Source: Pseudomonadota bacterium
GTDB taxonomy: Bacteria > Pseudomonadota > Gammaproteobacteria > Steroidobacterales > Steroidobacteraceae
Assembly: GCA_021792755.1 (NCBI GenBank)
Contig: JAJYUA010000006.1
Location: forward strand, 62,001 to 126,000
Length of the DNA: 64,000 bases
Reading direction: 5' to 3'
In this document: positions 46,729-57,355 of the stretch, piece after piece
How positions within the stretch are numbered: the first letter of the stretch is position 1
Layout of the letters: every line of letters starts with the position of its first letter
The notes under the pieces: generated by a model
Told to the model about the DNA's origin: nothing
What the model saw: only the letters and a program-made list of their open reading frames with translations
Database searches by the model: none
Program-made: the position numbers and the translations under genes

Positions 46729-47547
46729 TCAGGTCCAGCCCCCGCCATCATCCCCTGCGTCCCCGCTCCCATCGTCCCAGGAGCCCGGATCGGACATGCC
46801 GAAGTCGTTGCCGCCCATGTCGGCGTTGACCTGAGGATCGATCGGCTGACCGGCGTTGGCATCGGGGATCATCCCGCCGCCCGGGTTGCCCCCGAGCAGG
46901 TGATCGACCAGCCCCTCGCCCGCGGCCATGCCGGCGCCCATGGCAAGGCCCGTGCCGAGTCCGCCCAGGAGTCCGGAGCCGCCCCCGGGGCCGTACCCGG
47001 GCGCGCCGCCCGGCGGATAGCCGCCGGGCCCCATCGGCCCAGCCGGTCCGCCCGGGGGCATGCCGCCGGGGGCCTGGCCCGGGTAGGCAGTGTAGCTTGC
47101 CGCCGCCATGCGCCGGCGCACGATCATCCACACGACGATGACCCCGCCGATCAGCAGCAGTGCCCAGCCGAGATTCGAGCCATGGCGGTGGGCCGAAGGC
47201 GAGCGTGCGAGCCCGGCGCCCGGGGCTTGTCCGAGCTGCCGGCGCAGCTCGCGCACCGCCTCAGCGCTCGCAAACGGCAAACCCGGCGCAATCGACTCGG
47301 CCTTGGCGAGCTGCTGGCGCGCGAGGCCGAAGTTGCTGGCGCGGGCATCGATCTCGGCCGCCACGAAGTGCGCCTTGGCGCTGCCGGGGTGATCGCGCAG
47401 CACCTGCTCGATCATCTGCTGGGCTTGCGCAACATGGCCGCCCTTGAGTGCCAGGTAGATCTGATGCGCGTTGGGATCAGCCGCCAGGGCTGTCCCGGCG
47501 AGCAGCGCGAGGGCAAGGCCCAGGGGAAGGGTCAATCGTTTCAGCAT
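46729..47547 (-). CDS. TPR-like membrane protein with Gly/Pro-rich tail
   Basis: 272 residues: signal peptide (to about 22), one to two TPR-like helix pairs (IYLALKGGHVAQAQQMIEQV, KAHFVAAEIDARASNFGLAR), one membrane helix (about 126-144), then a Gly/Pro-rich cytoplasmic region, a glycine-zipper segment (GLLGGLGTGLAMGAGMAAGE) and an acidic Asp/Gly-rich end. The helical repeat part lies in the periplasm. The Gly-rich segment resembles DUF1517/DUF2076-like proteins and the tail of the protein at 37198. No operon partners; function unknown. Confidence 0.7.
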   Translation of the reverse strand: MLKRLTLPLGLALALLAGTALAADPNAHQIYLALKGGHVAQAQQMIEQVLRDHPGSAKAHFVAAEIDARASNFGLARQQLAKAESIAPGLPFASAEAVRELRRQLGQAPGAGLARSPSAHRHGSNLGWALLLIGGVIVVWMIVRRRMAAASYTAYPGQAPGGMPPGGPAGPMGPGGYPPGGAPGYGPGGGSGLLGGLGTGLAMGAGMAAGEGLVDHLLGGNPGGGMIPDANAGQPIDPQVNADMGGNDFGMSDPGSWDDGSGDAGDDGGGWT

Positions 47548-47757
47548 GGGACTCCCGGTGGCGGACCCGGTTGAGGTCCTTGAGGTTCAATCCCCCGGCC
47601 GCGGGCCGGGCTCATCGAGGCCTGTGGCCGACCTGGGGCCGCGCGGGCGGCACTGCAAGCCCTCAGACCTCGCCTGTGGCCCATTATAGGACAGGTGCCG
47701 ATCACCCCGAGCGGGCCGCAGGGACGCGCCGGGCTTCCCCGGCCAGAGAGGCGGCCG

Positions 47758-49389
47758 TCATCTGCGCAGGATGAGCATCTCTTGCGGGGGCGAGCGCACT
47801 CGGATGCGCGGGCCGCGCACGCGCTTGGCCGCGAGCGCCGGGGAGCCAAGCCCGCTCGGCGCCGGGCACGAGCTGCTCGAGGGATCGGCCATATAGCCAA
47901 GCGCAGCGCTCAACACCGCCTCGTTCGGATCCCCGAGCGGGTGCGAGAAATCATCCGCCACCGAGCAGCCGGGGAGCGTCACGCCGGGGGAGGAGGCGGT
48001 GTTCGCCGGCGAGAAGCCGTCCCCGAAGTCCCCGAACCCCTGGGCGTTGACGCCCTTGAACTCGATGGAGAAGTAGGTCGTGCCGCAGTTGTCCTGCGGA
48101 TAAAACCCATAGGGCTTGCCGCAGGTAGTCGAGCCGAACTGGTACACCTGTACCCCGACGCCGCGCAGCCCGTTGATGATCGTTTCGCTCGCCGAGCAGG
48201 TATCCGGTCCGGTCAGCACGTACAGCCGCGACAGGTCAAGTGTCGGCAGGGGTTGCCCGGCGCTCACCGAGAGCCCCTGAGTGGTGTCGAGGAACGGCAC
48301 CGGGGTGATGGGCTTGCCCGTGACGGGGTTGGTGCTCGGGTGCTGGTCGTTGAACTGTTGCAGGTAGAAGGTCTCGCCGGCCGTGAACTGCGGGCCGGCG
48401 ATCATGTAGGACAACTCGCTCGCCAGCTCGAGCAGGCCCCCGCCGTTGTAGCGCAAATCGAGCACCAGGTTCCTCACGCCGTCGGTCTTCAGGGTATCGA
48501 TCGCCTGGATCAGCTCCGATTCGGCCGCCTCATCGACCTGGTCGTTGTACAGGATGTAGCCCACCGTACCCGCGGCGCTCGAGAGCGTCCTGACCAGCAG
48601 GACCGGCTGGTCGGTGACGGGCTCGGCCTGCAAGGTGAAGGTGCGGGGCGTGCTCGAGCCGGGATCGAGCACGGTGAAGGTGTGCGTCTCGCCCGCCGTC
48701 GAGGGGGACAGGGCCGCGTTGATGGTATCGATGCTGGCCGTGTCGGTGGCGTTGACCACATCGACGCCGTCGACCGAGAGCAGTTGGTCCCCGCGCACCA
48801 GGTCCGCCGGCGAGGCAGCCGCCGGCGTGCCTGGGAGCGTGTAGGCGACCTCGATCTGGCGTGGCGGGGAGGCCTGAACGATCGCCCATTGGACCCCGTA
48901 GCCCACCGACTGCCCGTACTCCATGGCCTGCCACTGCAGCGTCGGATAACTGAAGTGGAAGCGGTCCTTGGGCGCGCCGTTGGCATCCGTCTGGGTGGTC
49001 TTCATCAGATCGAAGTACTGGGGAGTCGTATACAGCGAGGGATCGACGTCCTGAACCTCGTCGTACCAGTAATACAGATCGTGGGTCCAGGAGCGCAGCC
49101 AGTTGTTCTGATCCGTGACCGTGCCCTGGACGTCGGGGTAGGCTTGGTGGGTGTACGGATCGACACCCGTACGCGGCGTCGCGCATTCATTGGCGAACGT
49201 GGATGCGGGTTGGTAGAGCCCCGGCGTCCACGAATCGCTGCTCGCGGGCGTGCGGGTCCCCGTGCCGCCGGAGGCGGGACTGCCGCCGCCGCAGGCGCTC
49301 AGCGCCAGCCCCGCGAGCGGCACCATCCAGCGAGCGGCCCGCAACACCGCGCGCGCCTTGGCTGAAGAGCCCAGGGTCCCGCCCGGCAT
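47758..49389 (-). CDS. S41-family (C-terminal processing) peptidase-like lipoprotein
   Basis: Lipoprotein anchored through the Cys in LAGLALSACGGGS. An N-terminal domain (WLRSWTHDLYYWYDEVQDVD) precedes a PDZ domain (GDQLLSVDGVDVVNATDT) and the S41 catalytic fold: LVLDLRYNGGGLLELASELS, the Ser nucleophile in TCSASETIINGLRG and the Lys of the dyad in TTCGKPYG. This order is typical of the larger S41 peptidases of proteobacteria. The start was set at the ATG 49389 (543 aa); a TTG at 49413 with GGGGAGG upstream is a strong alternative. Likely periplasmic or surface protease, substrate unknown. Confidence 0.85.
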   Translation of the reverse strand: MPGGTLGSSAKARAVLRAARWMVPLAGLALSACGGGSPASGGTGTRTPASSDSWTPGLYQPASTFANECATPRTGVDPYTHQAYPDVQGTVTDQNNWLRSWTHDLYYWYDEVQDVDPSLYTTPQYFDLMKTTQTDANGAPKDRFHFSYPTLQWQAMEYGQSVGYGVQWAIVQASPPRQIEVAYTLPGTPAAASPADLVRGDQLLSVDGVDVVNATDTASIDTINAALSPSTAGETHTFTVLDPGSSTPRTFTLQAEPVTDQPVLLVRTLSSAAGTVGYILYNDQVDEAAESELIQAIDTLKTDGVRNLVLDLRYNGGGLLELASELSYMIAGPQFTAGETFYLQQFNDQHPSTNPVTGKPITPVPFLDTTQGLSVSAGQPLPTLDLSRLYVLTGPDTCSASETIINGLRGVGVQVYQFGSTTCGKPYGFYPQDNCGTTYFSIEFKGVNAQGFGDFGDGFSPANTASSPGVTLPGCSVADDFSHPLGDPNEAVLSAALGYMADPSSSSCPAPSGLGSPALAAKRVRGPRIRVRSPPQEMLILRR

Positions 49390-49590
49390 CCGCCGGTACG
49401 CCTCTTGCTCCAAGCACCCTCCCCGCTGGTCGCCCCTGGCCGGATACAGGTGGATCATTTTGTCTTAAGACGAGCGAGCCGGTGCGAGCGGCAACGCACT
49501 GCTGCGTGCATGGGGTGCGCCGCGTGCCCGGCAACCCAGCCATTATGGGAACTCAAGGGGTCGAGCGCCACAAGATCGTCGGGCCGGGCG

Positions 49591-50358
49591 CTAAGTGATG
49601 CCGGCCAGCAGGTCAAGAACGTACCGCCGAGCGTTCCAGCACGCTTCCCCCAGCGCTTGCCCGCGGGCCAACCCAGCCGCGATAGCCGAGGCGAGCGCGC
49701 AGCCGGTGCCGCGCAGAGTGCCGGCGAGGCGCGCCGAGGAGAGCCACTCTCGCGTCCCATCGGCCCGAGCGAGCAGGTCGGCCGCCTCGGTGCCGGCGGC
49801 ATGGCCGCCTTTGATGAGCACCGCCCGCGGTCCGCGGGCGAGCAGCTGCGCCGCCCATGCGAGCCGTGTCGCGGTGTCGGACCCGGCCTGCGGCTGTCCG
49901 CCGCACAGGCGAGCGGCCTCCGGAATGTTGGGTGTCAGGAGCGTGGTCATGGGGAAGAGCCGCTCCTGCATCGCGCGCCGCCCCGCCTCATCGAGCAGCT
50001 CCCCGCCCGAGGACGAGCGCAACACCGGGTCGAGCACGAGCGGAACGTCCCGCTCGCGCGGCAGGCTCTCGGCGACGGCCTCGACCGCCGCGGCCGTGCC
50101 CAGCATGCCGATCTTGACCGCACCGACGCTGCGCGACTCGAGCGCCGAGAGGATCTGCGCGCGGATCAGCTCCGGCGGCACCGGATGCACCGCCCACAGG
50201 CGCGAGTCGCTTTGCGCGGTCACCGCCGTGAGGGCGATGAGCGCCTCAACCCCCTGACTCTCGAGCGTGCGCAGATCGCGCGCCAGCCCCGCCCCGCCAC
50301 TGCTGTCGGAGCCTGCGATGACCAGCACCGCGGGCGCCGTCGCTGCGGATGCGCTCAT
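49591..50358 (-). CDS. thiD: Hydroxymethylpyrimidine/phosphomethylpyrimidine kinase ThiD
   Basis: Phosphorylates HMP and HMP-P to HMP-PP for thiamine synthesis. 255 residues with the ribokinase-type pattern: VLVIAGSDSSGGAGLARDLR at the start, VKIGMLGT, and the GTGCALASAIAA anion hole with the catalytic region. Last gene of the thiamine operon, 4 bases after the ThiF-like gene. No thiE fusion. Confidence 0.93.
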   Translation of the reverse strand: MSASAATAPAVLVIAGSDSSGGAGLARDLRTLESQGVEALIALTAVTAQSDSRLWAVHPVPPELIRAQILSALESRSVGAVKIGMLGTAAAVEAVAESLPRERDVPLVLDPVLRSSSGGELLDEAGRRAMQERLFPMTTLLTPNIPEAARLCGGQPQAGSDTATRLAWAAQLLARGPRAVLIKGGHAAGTEAADLLARADGTREWLSSARLAGTLRGTGCALASAIAAGLARGQALGEACWNARRYVLDLLAGIT

Positions 50359-50362
50359 GCGC

Positions 50363-51403
50363 TCACTCTCCCAGCGCGATCAGCGCGATCTCGCGCGACT
50401 CGCGGGCAAGCAGCTCCCGGCCCGCCCGCCAGGCCCTCACACCCGAGCGGCAGCACAGCACCACCCGGGGGCCGGGCGGCAAAAGGTGCGCCTGCATCTG
50501 CTCGACGCCGAGGCGCAGCGCGGCGGGGAACGCGGAGACGGGGGCCTCGGTGAGGCTGCGCAGATCGACGATGATATCGGTCTCCCTCACCTGCCCCGGG
50601 GCGATGAAGCGCAGCTGCGGCTCGGCAGGCTCGACGGCCGAGGCGAACGAGAAGCCTCCGAAGCGCAGCGTGCGAAAGTCGACGCTCACCAGCCGGCCGA
50701 GCACCGGCGGATCGAGCTCGAGCAGATGGGCCAGTGTCATGTGCGCCTGCAGCGTCCCCATCACACCGACCGCCGTGCCGAGCACGCCGGAGCTTGCGCA
50801 GGAGCCGGCCTGGCCGGGCATGTCCGGAAACACCGCCCGGTAGCTCGGCGCTCCCCCGCAGAACGCCCCCACGTAGCCGGCGAGTCCCAACACCGAGGCG
50901 CTGACGAGCGCCCTGCCCTGGCGCCGGCACTCGTCGCTCAAGATGTAGCTGAGCGCCAGGCTGTCGGCCGCATCGACGATGAGCCCGGCGCGCGAGACCC
51001 ACGAGGCGGCGTTCGCCGGCGTGATCCGCTCGGCCGCCGCCTGCACCGAGATCTGCGGATTGAGCCTGCGCAGGCTCGCCCTGGCTGCGAGCGCCTTGGG
51101 CTGCCCGAGCTCCTCGTTGCGATAGAGCGGCTGGCGGTGCAGATTGGAGATCTCCACGCGGTCGGGGTCCACGATGAGCAGCCGCCCCACTCCCGCCGCG
51201 CACAGGTACTCGAGCACCGCGCAGCCGAGCCCGCCGGCGCCCGCCACCAGCACGCTGGCGGCGCCGAGGCGCGCCTGGCCCCGTGGGCCGACCTCGGGCA
51301 ACACCATCTGCCGGGCGTAACGCTCGTTACTCGGCCCTTCGCGGGCCTCGTCCCTGCGGGACGGGGCCTTCGCCGCGCTCGAAATCGCCGCCGGCGATTT
51401 CAT
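50363..51403 (-). CDS. thiF: ThiF/MoeB-like adenylyltransferase fused to a rhodanese domain
   Basis: Activates the C-terminal Gly-Gly of ThiS by adenylation so that sulfur can be added. 346 residues: an E1-like domain (ATP loop VAGAGGLG at 53-60, DRVEISNLHRQ) and a C-terminal rhodanese domain with active Cys in LCCRSGVRAW. The fusion can supply the persulfide sulfur itself. Only the first of the zinc cysteines of MoeB-type enzymes is present (GQAGSCASSG); the second CxxC is absent. Its ATG overlaps the thiE stop by one base. Confidence 0.88.
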   Translation of the reverse strand: MKSPAAISSAAKAPSRRDEAREGPSNERYARQMVLPEVGPRGQARLGAASVLVAGAGGLGCAVLEYLCAAGVGRLLIVDPDRVEISNLHRQPLYRNEELGQPKALAARASLRRLNPQISVQAAAERITPANAASWVSRAGLIVDAADSLALSYILSDECRRQGRALVSASVLGLAGYVGAFCGGAPSYRAVFPDMPGQAGSCASSGVLGTAVGVMGTLQAHMTLAHLLELDPPVLGRLVSVDFRTLRFGGFSFASAVEPAEPQLRFIAPGQVRETDIIVDLRSLTEAPVSAFPAALRLGVEQMQAHLLPPGPRVVLCCRSGVRAWRAGRELLARESREIALIALGE

Positions 51404-52035
51404 CACGCGCCCACCTCCGTGGGCCTGGCGGAGGAAATCGAGTCCGCGGTCACGAGCCAGGCCGCCACGCGCGCCTCGGGGTGGGAGGCGCGCACGATGT
51501 CGGTCACCACGGCGGCAGAATCGGCCCCGGCGATGAGCACACCGGGCAGCCGCCCGAGCGTGATGCCTCCGATCGCCACGAGCGGCCGCTCGCCGATGCG
51601 CCGCCTCCATTGCCCGATGCGTGTCAGTCCCTGCGGGGCAAAGGCCATGACCTTGAGCACGGTCGGATAGATCGGGCCGAGCGCGACATAGTCCGGCTCG
51701 AGACCGAGCGCGCGCTCGAGCTCCGCCTCATCGTGCGTGCTGATCCCGATGCGCACGCCCGCCCGGCGCAACGCCGGCACATCCGCCGTGTCGAGATCGC
51801 CCTGCCCGAGGTGCACAAAGTCGCAGCCCTCCTCCAGCGCGGCCTGCCAATGGTCGTTGACCACGAGCTGCGCCCCGGCGCGCGCGCACAGCCCCTTCGC
51901 GGCGGCGATCTGCGCGCGCAGCTCCTCGGCCGTGTGCTCCTTGATCCTCAACTGGATCAGTCGCACGCCGGCGGGCAGGAGGCGGCGCACCCACTCGCTG
52001 CTCTCGACGATGGGATAAACGCGTGGCAGTTTCAT
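51403..52035 (-). CDS. thiE: Thiamine-phosphate synthase ThiE
   Basis: Joins HMP-PP and thiazole phosphate. 210 residues, a TIM barrel with LIQLRIKEHT (family: QLR.K), VVNDHWQAALEEGCDFVHLG (the ND..A...GAD.VHLGQ motif) and VAIGGIT near the phosphate site. The Thr/Ser-rich pyrophosphate loop (GPIYPT) is present. It lies 3 bases after thiG in the operon. Confidence 0.92.
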   Translation of the reverse strand: MKLPRVYPIVESSEWVRRLLPAGVRLIQLRIKEHTAEELRAQIAAAKGLCARAGAQLVVNDHWQAALEEGCDFVHLGQGDLDTADVPALRRAGVRIGISTHDEAELERALGLEPDYVALGPIYPTVLKVMAFAPQGLTRIGQWRRRIGERPLVAIGGITLGRLPGVLIAGADSAAVVTDIVRASHPEARVAAWLVTADSISSARPTEVGA

Positions 52036-52038
52036 GGG

Positions 52039-52827
52039 TCACCCGAGGAAAGCGGTGCCGATCACCGGAGTGGAGGGGACCGCCATGTCCCTCGGCTCCA
52101 TGGGCCCGGCAAGATACGCCTCGCGTCCGGCCGCCACGGCGCGGGCAAACGCGCCCGCCATGCGCACGGGATCGACGGCCTGCGAGACCGCTGTGTTGAT
52201 GAGCACCGCATCGAAGCCGAGCTCGAGCGACTGCGCCGCGTGCGAGGGCACGCCGATCCCGGCATCGATCAGCATCGGTACCTCGGGAAAGCGGGCCCTC
52301 AGGGCCTTCAGGCCGAACAGATTGTTCAGTCCGCGGCCCGAGCCGATGGGCGAGCCCCAGGGCATGAGCACCCGGCAGCCGGCCTCCAGCAGCCGCTCGG
52401 CGCAGATCAGGTCCTCGGTGGTGTAGGGAAACACCTCGAAGCCCTCGCGGGCGAGGATCCGCGCCGCCTCCACCAGGGCGAACACATCGGGCTGCAGAGT
52501 GTCATCCTCGCCGATGACCTCGAGCTTCACCCACGGGGTGCCGAACACCTCGCGCGCCATGTGCGCGGTGGTCACCGCCTCCTTGACGGAGTGGCAGGCG
52601 GCGGTGTTGGGCAGCACGCGCACCCCCAGATCGCGGATGAGCGACCAGAAGCCCTGGCCCGCGCGCTCGCCGGCGGCCTCGCGCCGCAGCGAGACCGTGA
52701 CCAGCTGCGCGCCGCTCGCTTTCACCGCCTCGGTCAGGATCGCGGGCGAGGGGTAGCGCGCCGTGCCGAGCAGCAGCCGGGAGTCGAGCTCGACACCGTA
52801 GAGCCTCAGGCTGTCAGGAGTTGGCAT
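52039..52827 (-). CDS. thiG: Thiazole synthase ThiG
   Basis: Builds the thiazole phosphate ring from deoxyxylulose phosphate, dehydroglycine and ThiS-thiocarboxylate. 262 residues with the expected barrel; the Schiff-base lysine is in [27 protein letters not shown] and [10 protein letters not shown] are family signatures. It starts directly after thiS. Confidence 0.95.
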   Translation of the reverse strand: MPTPDSLRLYGVELDSRLLLGTARYPSPAILTEAVKASGAQLVTVSLRREAAGERAGQGFWSLIRDLGVRVLPNTAACHSVKEAVTTAHMAREVFGTPWVKLEVIGEDDTLQPDVFALVEAARILAREGFEVFPYTTEDLICAERLLEAGCRVLMPWGSPIGSGRGLNNLFGLKALRARFPEVPMLIDAGIGVPSHAAQSLELGFDAVLINTAVSQAVDPVRMAGAFARAVAAGREAYLAGPMEPRDMAVPSTPVIGTAFLG

Positions 52828-53025
52828 TCAACCCCCTTGCATGGGCGAGAGCACCTCGAGCCGGTCGCCCTCGGCGAGCCGCGCCGCCGCACGGGAGGAG
52901 GCCGGCACGAACTCGCCGTTGACCGCGGTGGCGACGACCGTGCCCCCGAGCCCGATCTCCTCGAGTGCGCCCGCCAGGTCTTGCGCGCCGATCTGCCGCC
53001 ACTCCCCATTCACCTGGATGTTCAA
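52828..53025 (-). CDS. thiS: Sulfur carrier protein ThiS
   Basis: Ubiquitin-like sulfur carrier of 65 residues ending in the required Gly-Gly (MQGG). The start is a TTG at 53025 that overlaps the thiO stop codon (TTGA), with GAGGTG six bases upstream; the first residues are then MNIQVNGEW, as in other ThiS. The ThiF-like enzyme activates its tail and ThiG consumes the sulfur. Confidence 0.93.
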   Translation of the reverse strand: MNIQVNGEWRQIGAQDLAGALEEIGLGGTVVATAVNGEFVPASSRAAARLAEGDRLEVLSPMQGG

Positions 53026-54014
53026 TGCATCACCTCGGGCGCTTCGCGCCCCGTCAACAACAGATCCGCCGCCCGGCGCGCGAGCGCCGGCGCGGCGAGG
53101 AAGCCGTGCCGGTACAGGCCGTTGACATACAGCGTGTCTGCCCGGCGGCACAGCCGCGGCAGGTTGTCGGGAAAGGCTGGCCGCACGCCGGTGCCGATCT
53201 CCACGATCTCCGCCTCGCCGAACGAGGGGTGCAGCGCGTAGGCCGCCCCGAGCAGCTCGAGCATGGAGCGGGCGCTGATGCGGGTGGCCTGATCGCTCTC
53301 GATCATGGTCGCGCCGATCATGAAATGCCCGTCGCCGCGGGGCACGATGTACACCGGCACGCGCGGGTGCAGCACGCGCACCGGGCGCGACAGCGAGAGA
53401 TCGGGCAGACGCACCACCAGCATCTCTCCCTTCACGCCCCGCAGGTCGGTCAGCACTTGGCGTGCGGCCAGCCCCGTGCAGTCGATGATGCTGTCCGCGC
53501 CGTGCGTCTCGCGATCAGGCGCAGTGGCGGCGCCGTAGCGGATCCGCCCGCCCAGGGTCTTCAGCCGTTGGGCAAGCGCGGCGAGCGCCGCGCGCGGGTC
53601 GAGATGACCTTCCTCGCGAAAGTACAGCGCGCGCTCGAACCGGCCGGCGAGATCGGGCTCGAGCGCGGCGATGGCCTGCCCGTCGAGCCACTCATAGCGC
53701 TCGGTGCGCCGCGCGAAGTGCTTGAGCTCCCCGCGGTCGCGGCCGTGCGCCACCACGAGGCTGCCGCCGAGCACGGTGCCGGGGAACTTCTCGCGCCACC
53801 ACGACAGGCTCTCGGCTCCGAGCTCGGCAATGAGCGGCTCGGCGCTCTCGAGCTCGCACCAGGGCGCGAGCATGCCGCCGGCATACCAGGAGCAGCAGCC
53901 CGAGCCCAGGCGCTGGGTGCGCTCGAGCAGCTCAACGGCGAGGCCGCGCTCGGCGAGCTCCACCGCGCACGCGAGCCCCGCGACCCCGGCGCCGATCACC
54001 GTGGCGCGCATCAC
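53022..54014 (-). CDS. thiO: Glycine oxidase ThiO
   Basis: FAD enzyme that oxidises glycine to the imine used by ThiG; the O2-dependent alternative to the radical enzyme ThiH, so it points to aerobic growth. 330 residues: FAD loop ATVIGAGVAGLACAVELAER, SGCCSWYAGGMLAPW, GATMIESD, and the C-terminal NGLYRHGFLAAPALA. It is the second gene of the operon, one base after thiC. Confidence 0.92.
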   Translation of the reverse strand: MMRATVIGAGVAGLACAVELAERGLAVELLERTQRLGSGCCSWYAGGMLAPWCELESAEPLIAELGAESLSWWREKFPGTVLGGSLVVAHGRDRGELKHFARRTERYEWLDGQAIAALEPDLAGRFERALYFREEGHLDPRAALAALAQRLKTLGGRIRYGAATAPDRETHGADSIIDCTGLAARQVLTDLRGVKGEMLVVRLPDLSLSRPVRVLHPRVPVYIVPRGDGHFMIGATMIESDQATRISARSMLELLGAAYALHPSFGEAEIVEIGTGVRPAFPDNLPRLCRRADTLYVNGLYRHGFLAAPALARRAADLLLTGREAPEVMH

Positions 54015-55982
<1,968 letters not shown>

Positions 55983-56178
55983 TCAAGCCGCCGACGATAG
56001 CCCCGCGCCGCCCGCCGGTCAACGCCGTCCGAGCACGACTCGCGTGTCTTTCCAGGCTGCACCGGCCCGCGCCACGACGCTCGCAGGAGCGTTGGCCTCT
56101 TGACCCCCCCGAGGCTTCCCATGACGCCGGCGGGCTCGGCCAGGCGCGTCTTTGCGCCGAGCGAGCCCCCGGGGGCGG

Positions 56179-56547
56179 TCACTCCCGGTGAACGGGGGTG
56201 TGGTGGCTCGCCTGGCCGCCCTTGCGTCCGGCCTCGGCCGCCAGGCGCCGGTTCTGCGAGAAGCTGCGCTTCTCGTCCGGAACGCTCTGGCCGCCCTTGC
56301 GTCCGGCCTCGGCCGCCAGGCGCCGGTTCTGCGAGAAGCTGCGCTTCTCGTCCGGAACGCTCTGGCCGCCCTTGCGCCCGGCCTCGGCCGCCAGGCGCCG
56401 GTTCTGCGAGAAGCTGCGCTTGTTGTCCGGTACCGCCCTGCCGCCCATGCTGGCGATCTGGCGCTGCCGCTCCTGACTCATGGATGCGAATCCACGGCCC
56501 GCAATGCCCTTTTGCGTCTGCGCTCCCTCATAAGTTGGCTGGATCAT
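56179..56547 (-). CDS. KGG-repeat stress protein (GsiB/YciG type)
   Basis: Small, very hydrophilic protein of 122 residues. After an N-terminal part (SMSQERQRQIASMGGRAVPD) come three 25-residue repeats of the form GRKGGQSVPDEKRSFSQNRR-LAAEA, and a last AGRKGGQAS. These KGG motifs are the 'stress-induced bacterial acidophilic repeat' seen in desiccation- and acid-tolerance proteins. The repeats are almost identical at DNA level, so copy number may vary. ATG 56547 follows AAGGAG by eight bases. Confidence 0.88.
   Translation of the reverse strand: MIQPTYEGAQTQKGIAGRGFASMSQERQRQIASMGGRAVPDNKRSFSQNRRLAAEAGRKGGQSVPDEKRSFSQNRRLAAEAGRKGGQSVPDEKRSFSQNRRLAAEAGRKGGQASHHTPVHRE
56212..56436. repeat. Three 75-bp tandem repeats in the KGG gene
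   Basis: Near-identical units at about 56212-56286, 56287-56361 and 56362-56436. The first two differ at almost no position and the third has a few changes. Each is exactly 25 codons, so copy changes keep the frame. Confidence 0.9.
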
Positions 56548-56626
56548 GATCACTCTCCTTCGATGGGGGTCACGAACTGATCCGATGCGGCCTCAGCCGC
56601 ACGACATATTATGACCTGACCTGCGT

Positions 56627-56658
56627 CCTGGGGGTTCCGGCAATGAAGGTCCCCCAGG
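56627..56658. terminator. Inverted repeat between ccm operon end and KGG gene
   Basis: CCTGGGGG (56627-56634) and CCCCCAGG (56651-56658) form an 8-bp GC stem with a 16-base loop, about 30 bases past the ccmI stop. A T-run is lacking, so it is a terminator candidate only. Confidence 0.4.
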
Positions 56659-56686
56659 GCTCGCCGGTCGGTCCTAGTCGCGCCAG

Positions 56687-57355
56687 TTAATTCTTTTTCG
56701 GCGCAGTAGGCGCCATATTTGCCCCAAGTTTGCTGTCGATGCCGGCAATTTCCCGCCTCAGCACGACTTTTACGTTCTCCGGCGGATTCATGGCAAGGAG
56801 CTTGCTGAAGCGCGCACGCGCCAGGGTGAGCTTGCCTTGGCGCAGCGCCGTCGCCGCCCCGAAAAACAGCGCCTTGGGCGAATTCGGATCAAGCACGAGC
56901 GCCCGATCGAAGAGCCGTCCCGCCCTGCCGTCGAGCGAGCTGTCGTGAATCATGATCATCGCCTCGGCTTCGTCGATCAGCGCCGGGGCGCTGCGTCCGT
57001 GCGCGACCTCGTCCGCCCGCTCGAAGGCCCGCACTGCCAGCGGATACTCCTGCAGGATGTCGTAGGAGCGGCCGAGCTTCAGCCAGTCATCGAGATCGCC
57101 CGGATGATCGTCGAGGTGGTGAACCAACACCTCGATCGGGGATTCGGGCGAGGCGATGCCCGGATTGAGCCGCCACGACCAGTTGCTGAACTTCAGATAC
57201 AACGCCGTCGATCCTCCGGCGAGCAGCACGCAGCTGAGGATCGCGGCCCAGGGCGCCGGCGGCAGCTGCGTGCGCAGCGGCCGGATGAGCGGGATCACGA
57301 CCAGGGCGGCGGCGATCGCGGTGAGCATCGCCGCGGAAAGGATAAATACGATCAT
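56687..57355 (-). CDS. ccmI: Cytochrome c maturation protein CcmI (short form)
   Basis: Holds the apocytochrome for haem ligation. 222 residues: two membrane helices (about 4-24 and 36-56) and a TPR part (LDDWLKLGRSYDILQEYPLA, ALFFGAATALRQGKLTLARA). Shorter than the roughly 400-residue CcmI of many species because the long C-terminal domain is missing. Its ATG overlaps the ccmH stop. Last gene of the ccm operon. Confidence 0.82.
   Translation of the reverse strand: MIVFILSAAMLTAIAAALVVIPLIRPLRTQLPPAPWAAILSCVLLAGGSTALYLKFSNWSWRLNPGIASPESPIEVLVHHLDDHPGDLDDWLKLGRSYDILQEYPLAVRAFERADEVAHGRSAPALIDEAEAMIMIHDSSLDGRAGRLFDRALVLDPNSPKALFFGAATALRQGKLTLARARFSKLLAMNPPENVKVVLRREIAGIDSKLGANMAPTAPKKN

Noticed and set aside
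47695-49365. Long plus-strand frame opposite the S41 peptidase gene
   Set aside because: Composition is that of a mirror frame; the minus-strand gene has full catalytic motifs.
56212-56436. Possible CRISPR-like array
   Set aside because: The units are contiguous, without unique spacers, and encode in-frame protein repeats of the KGG family.
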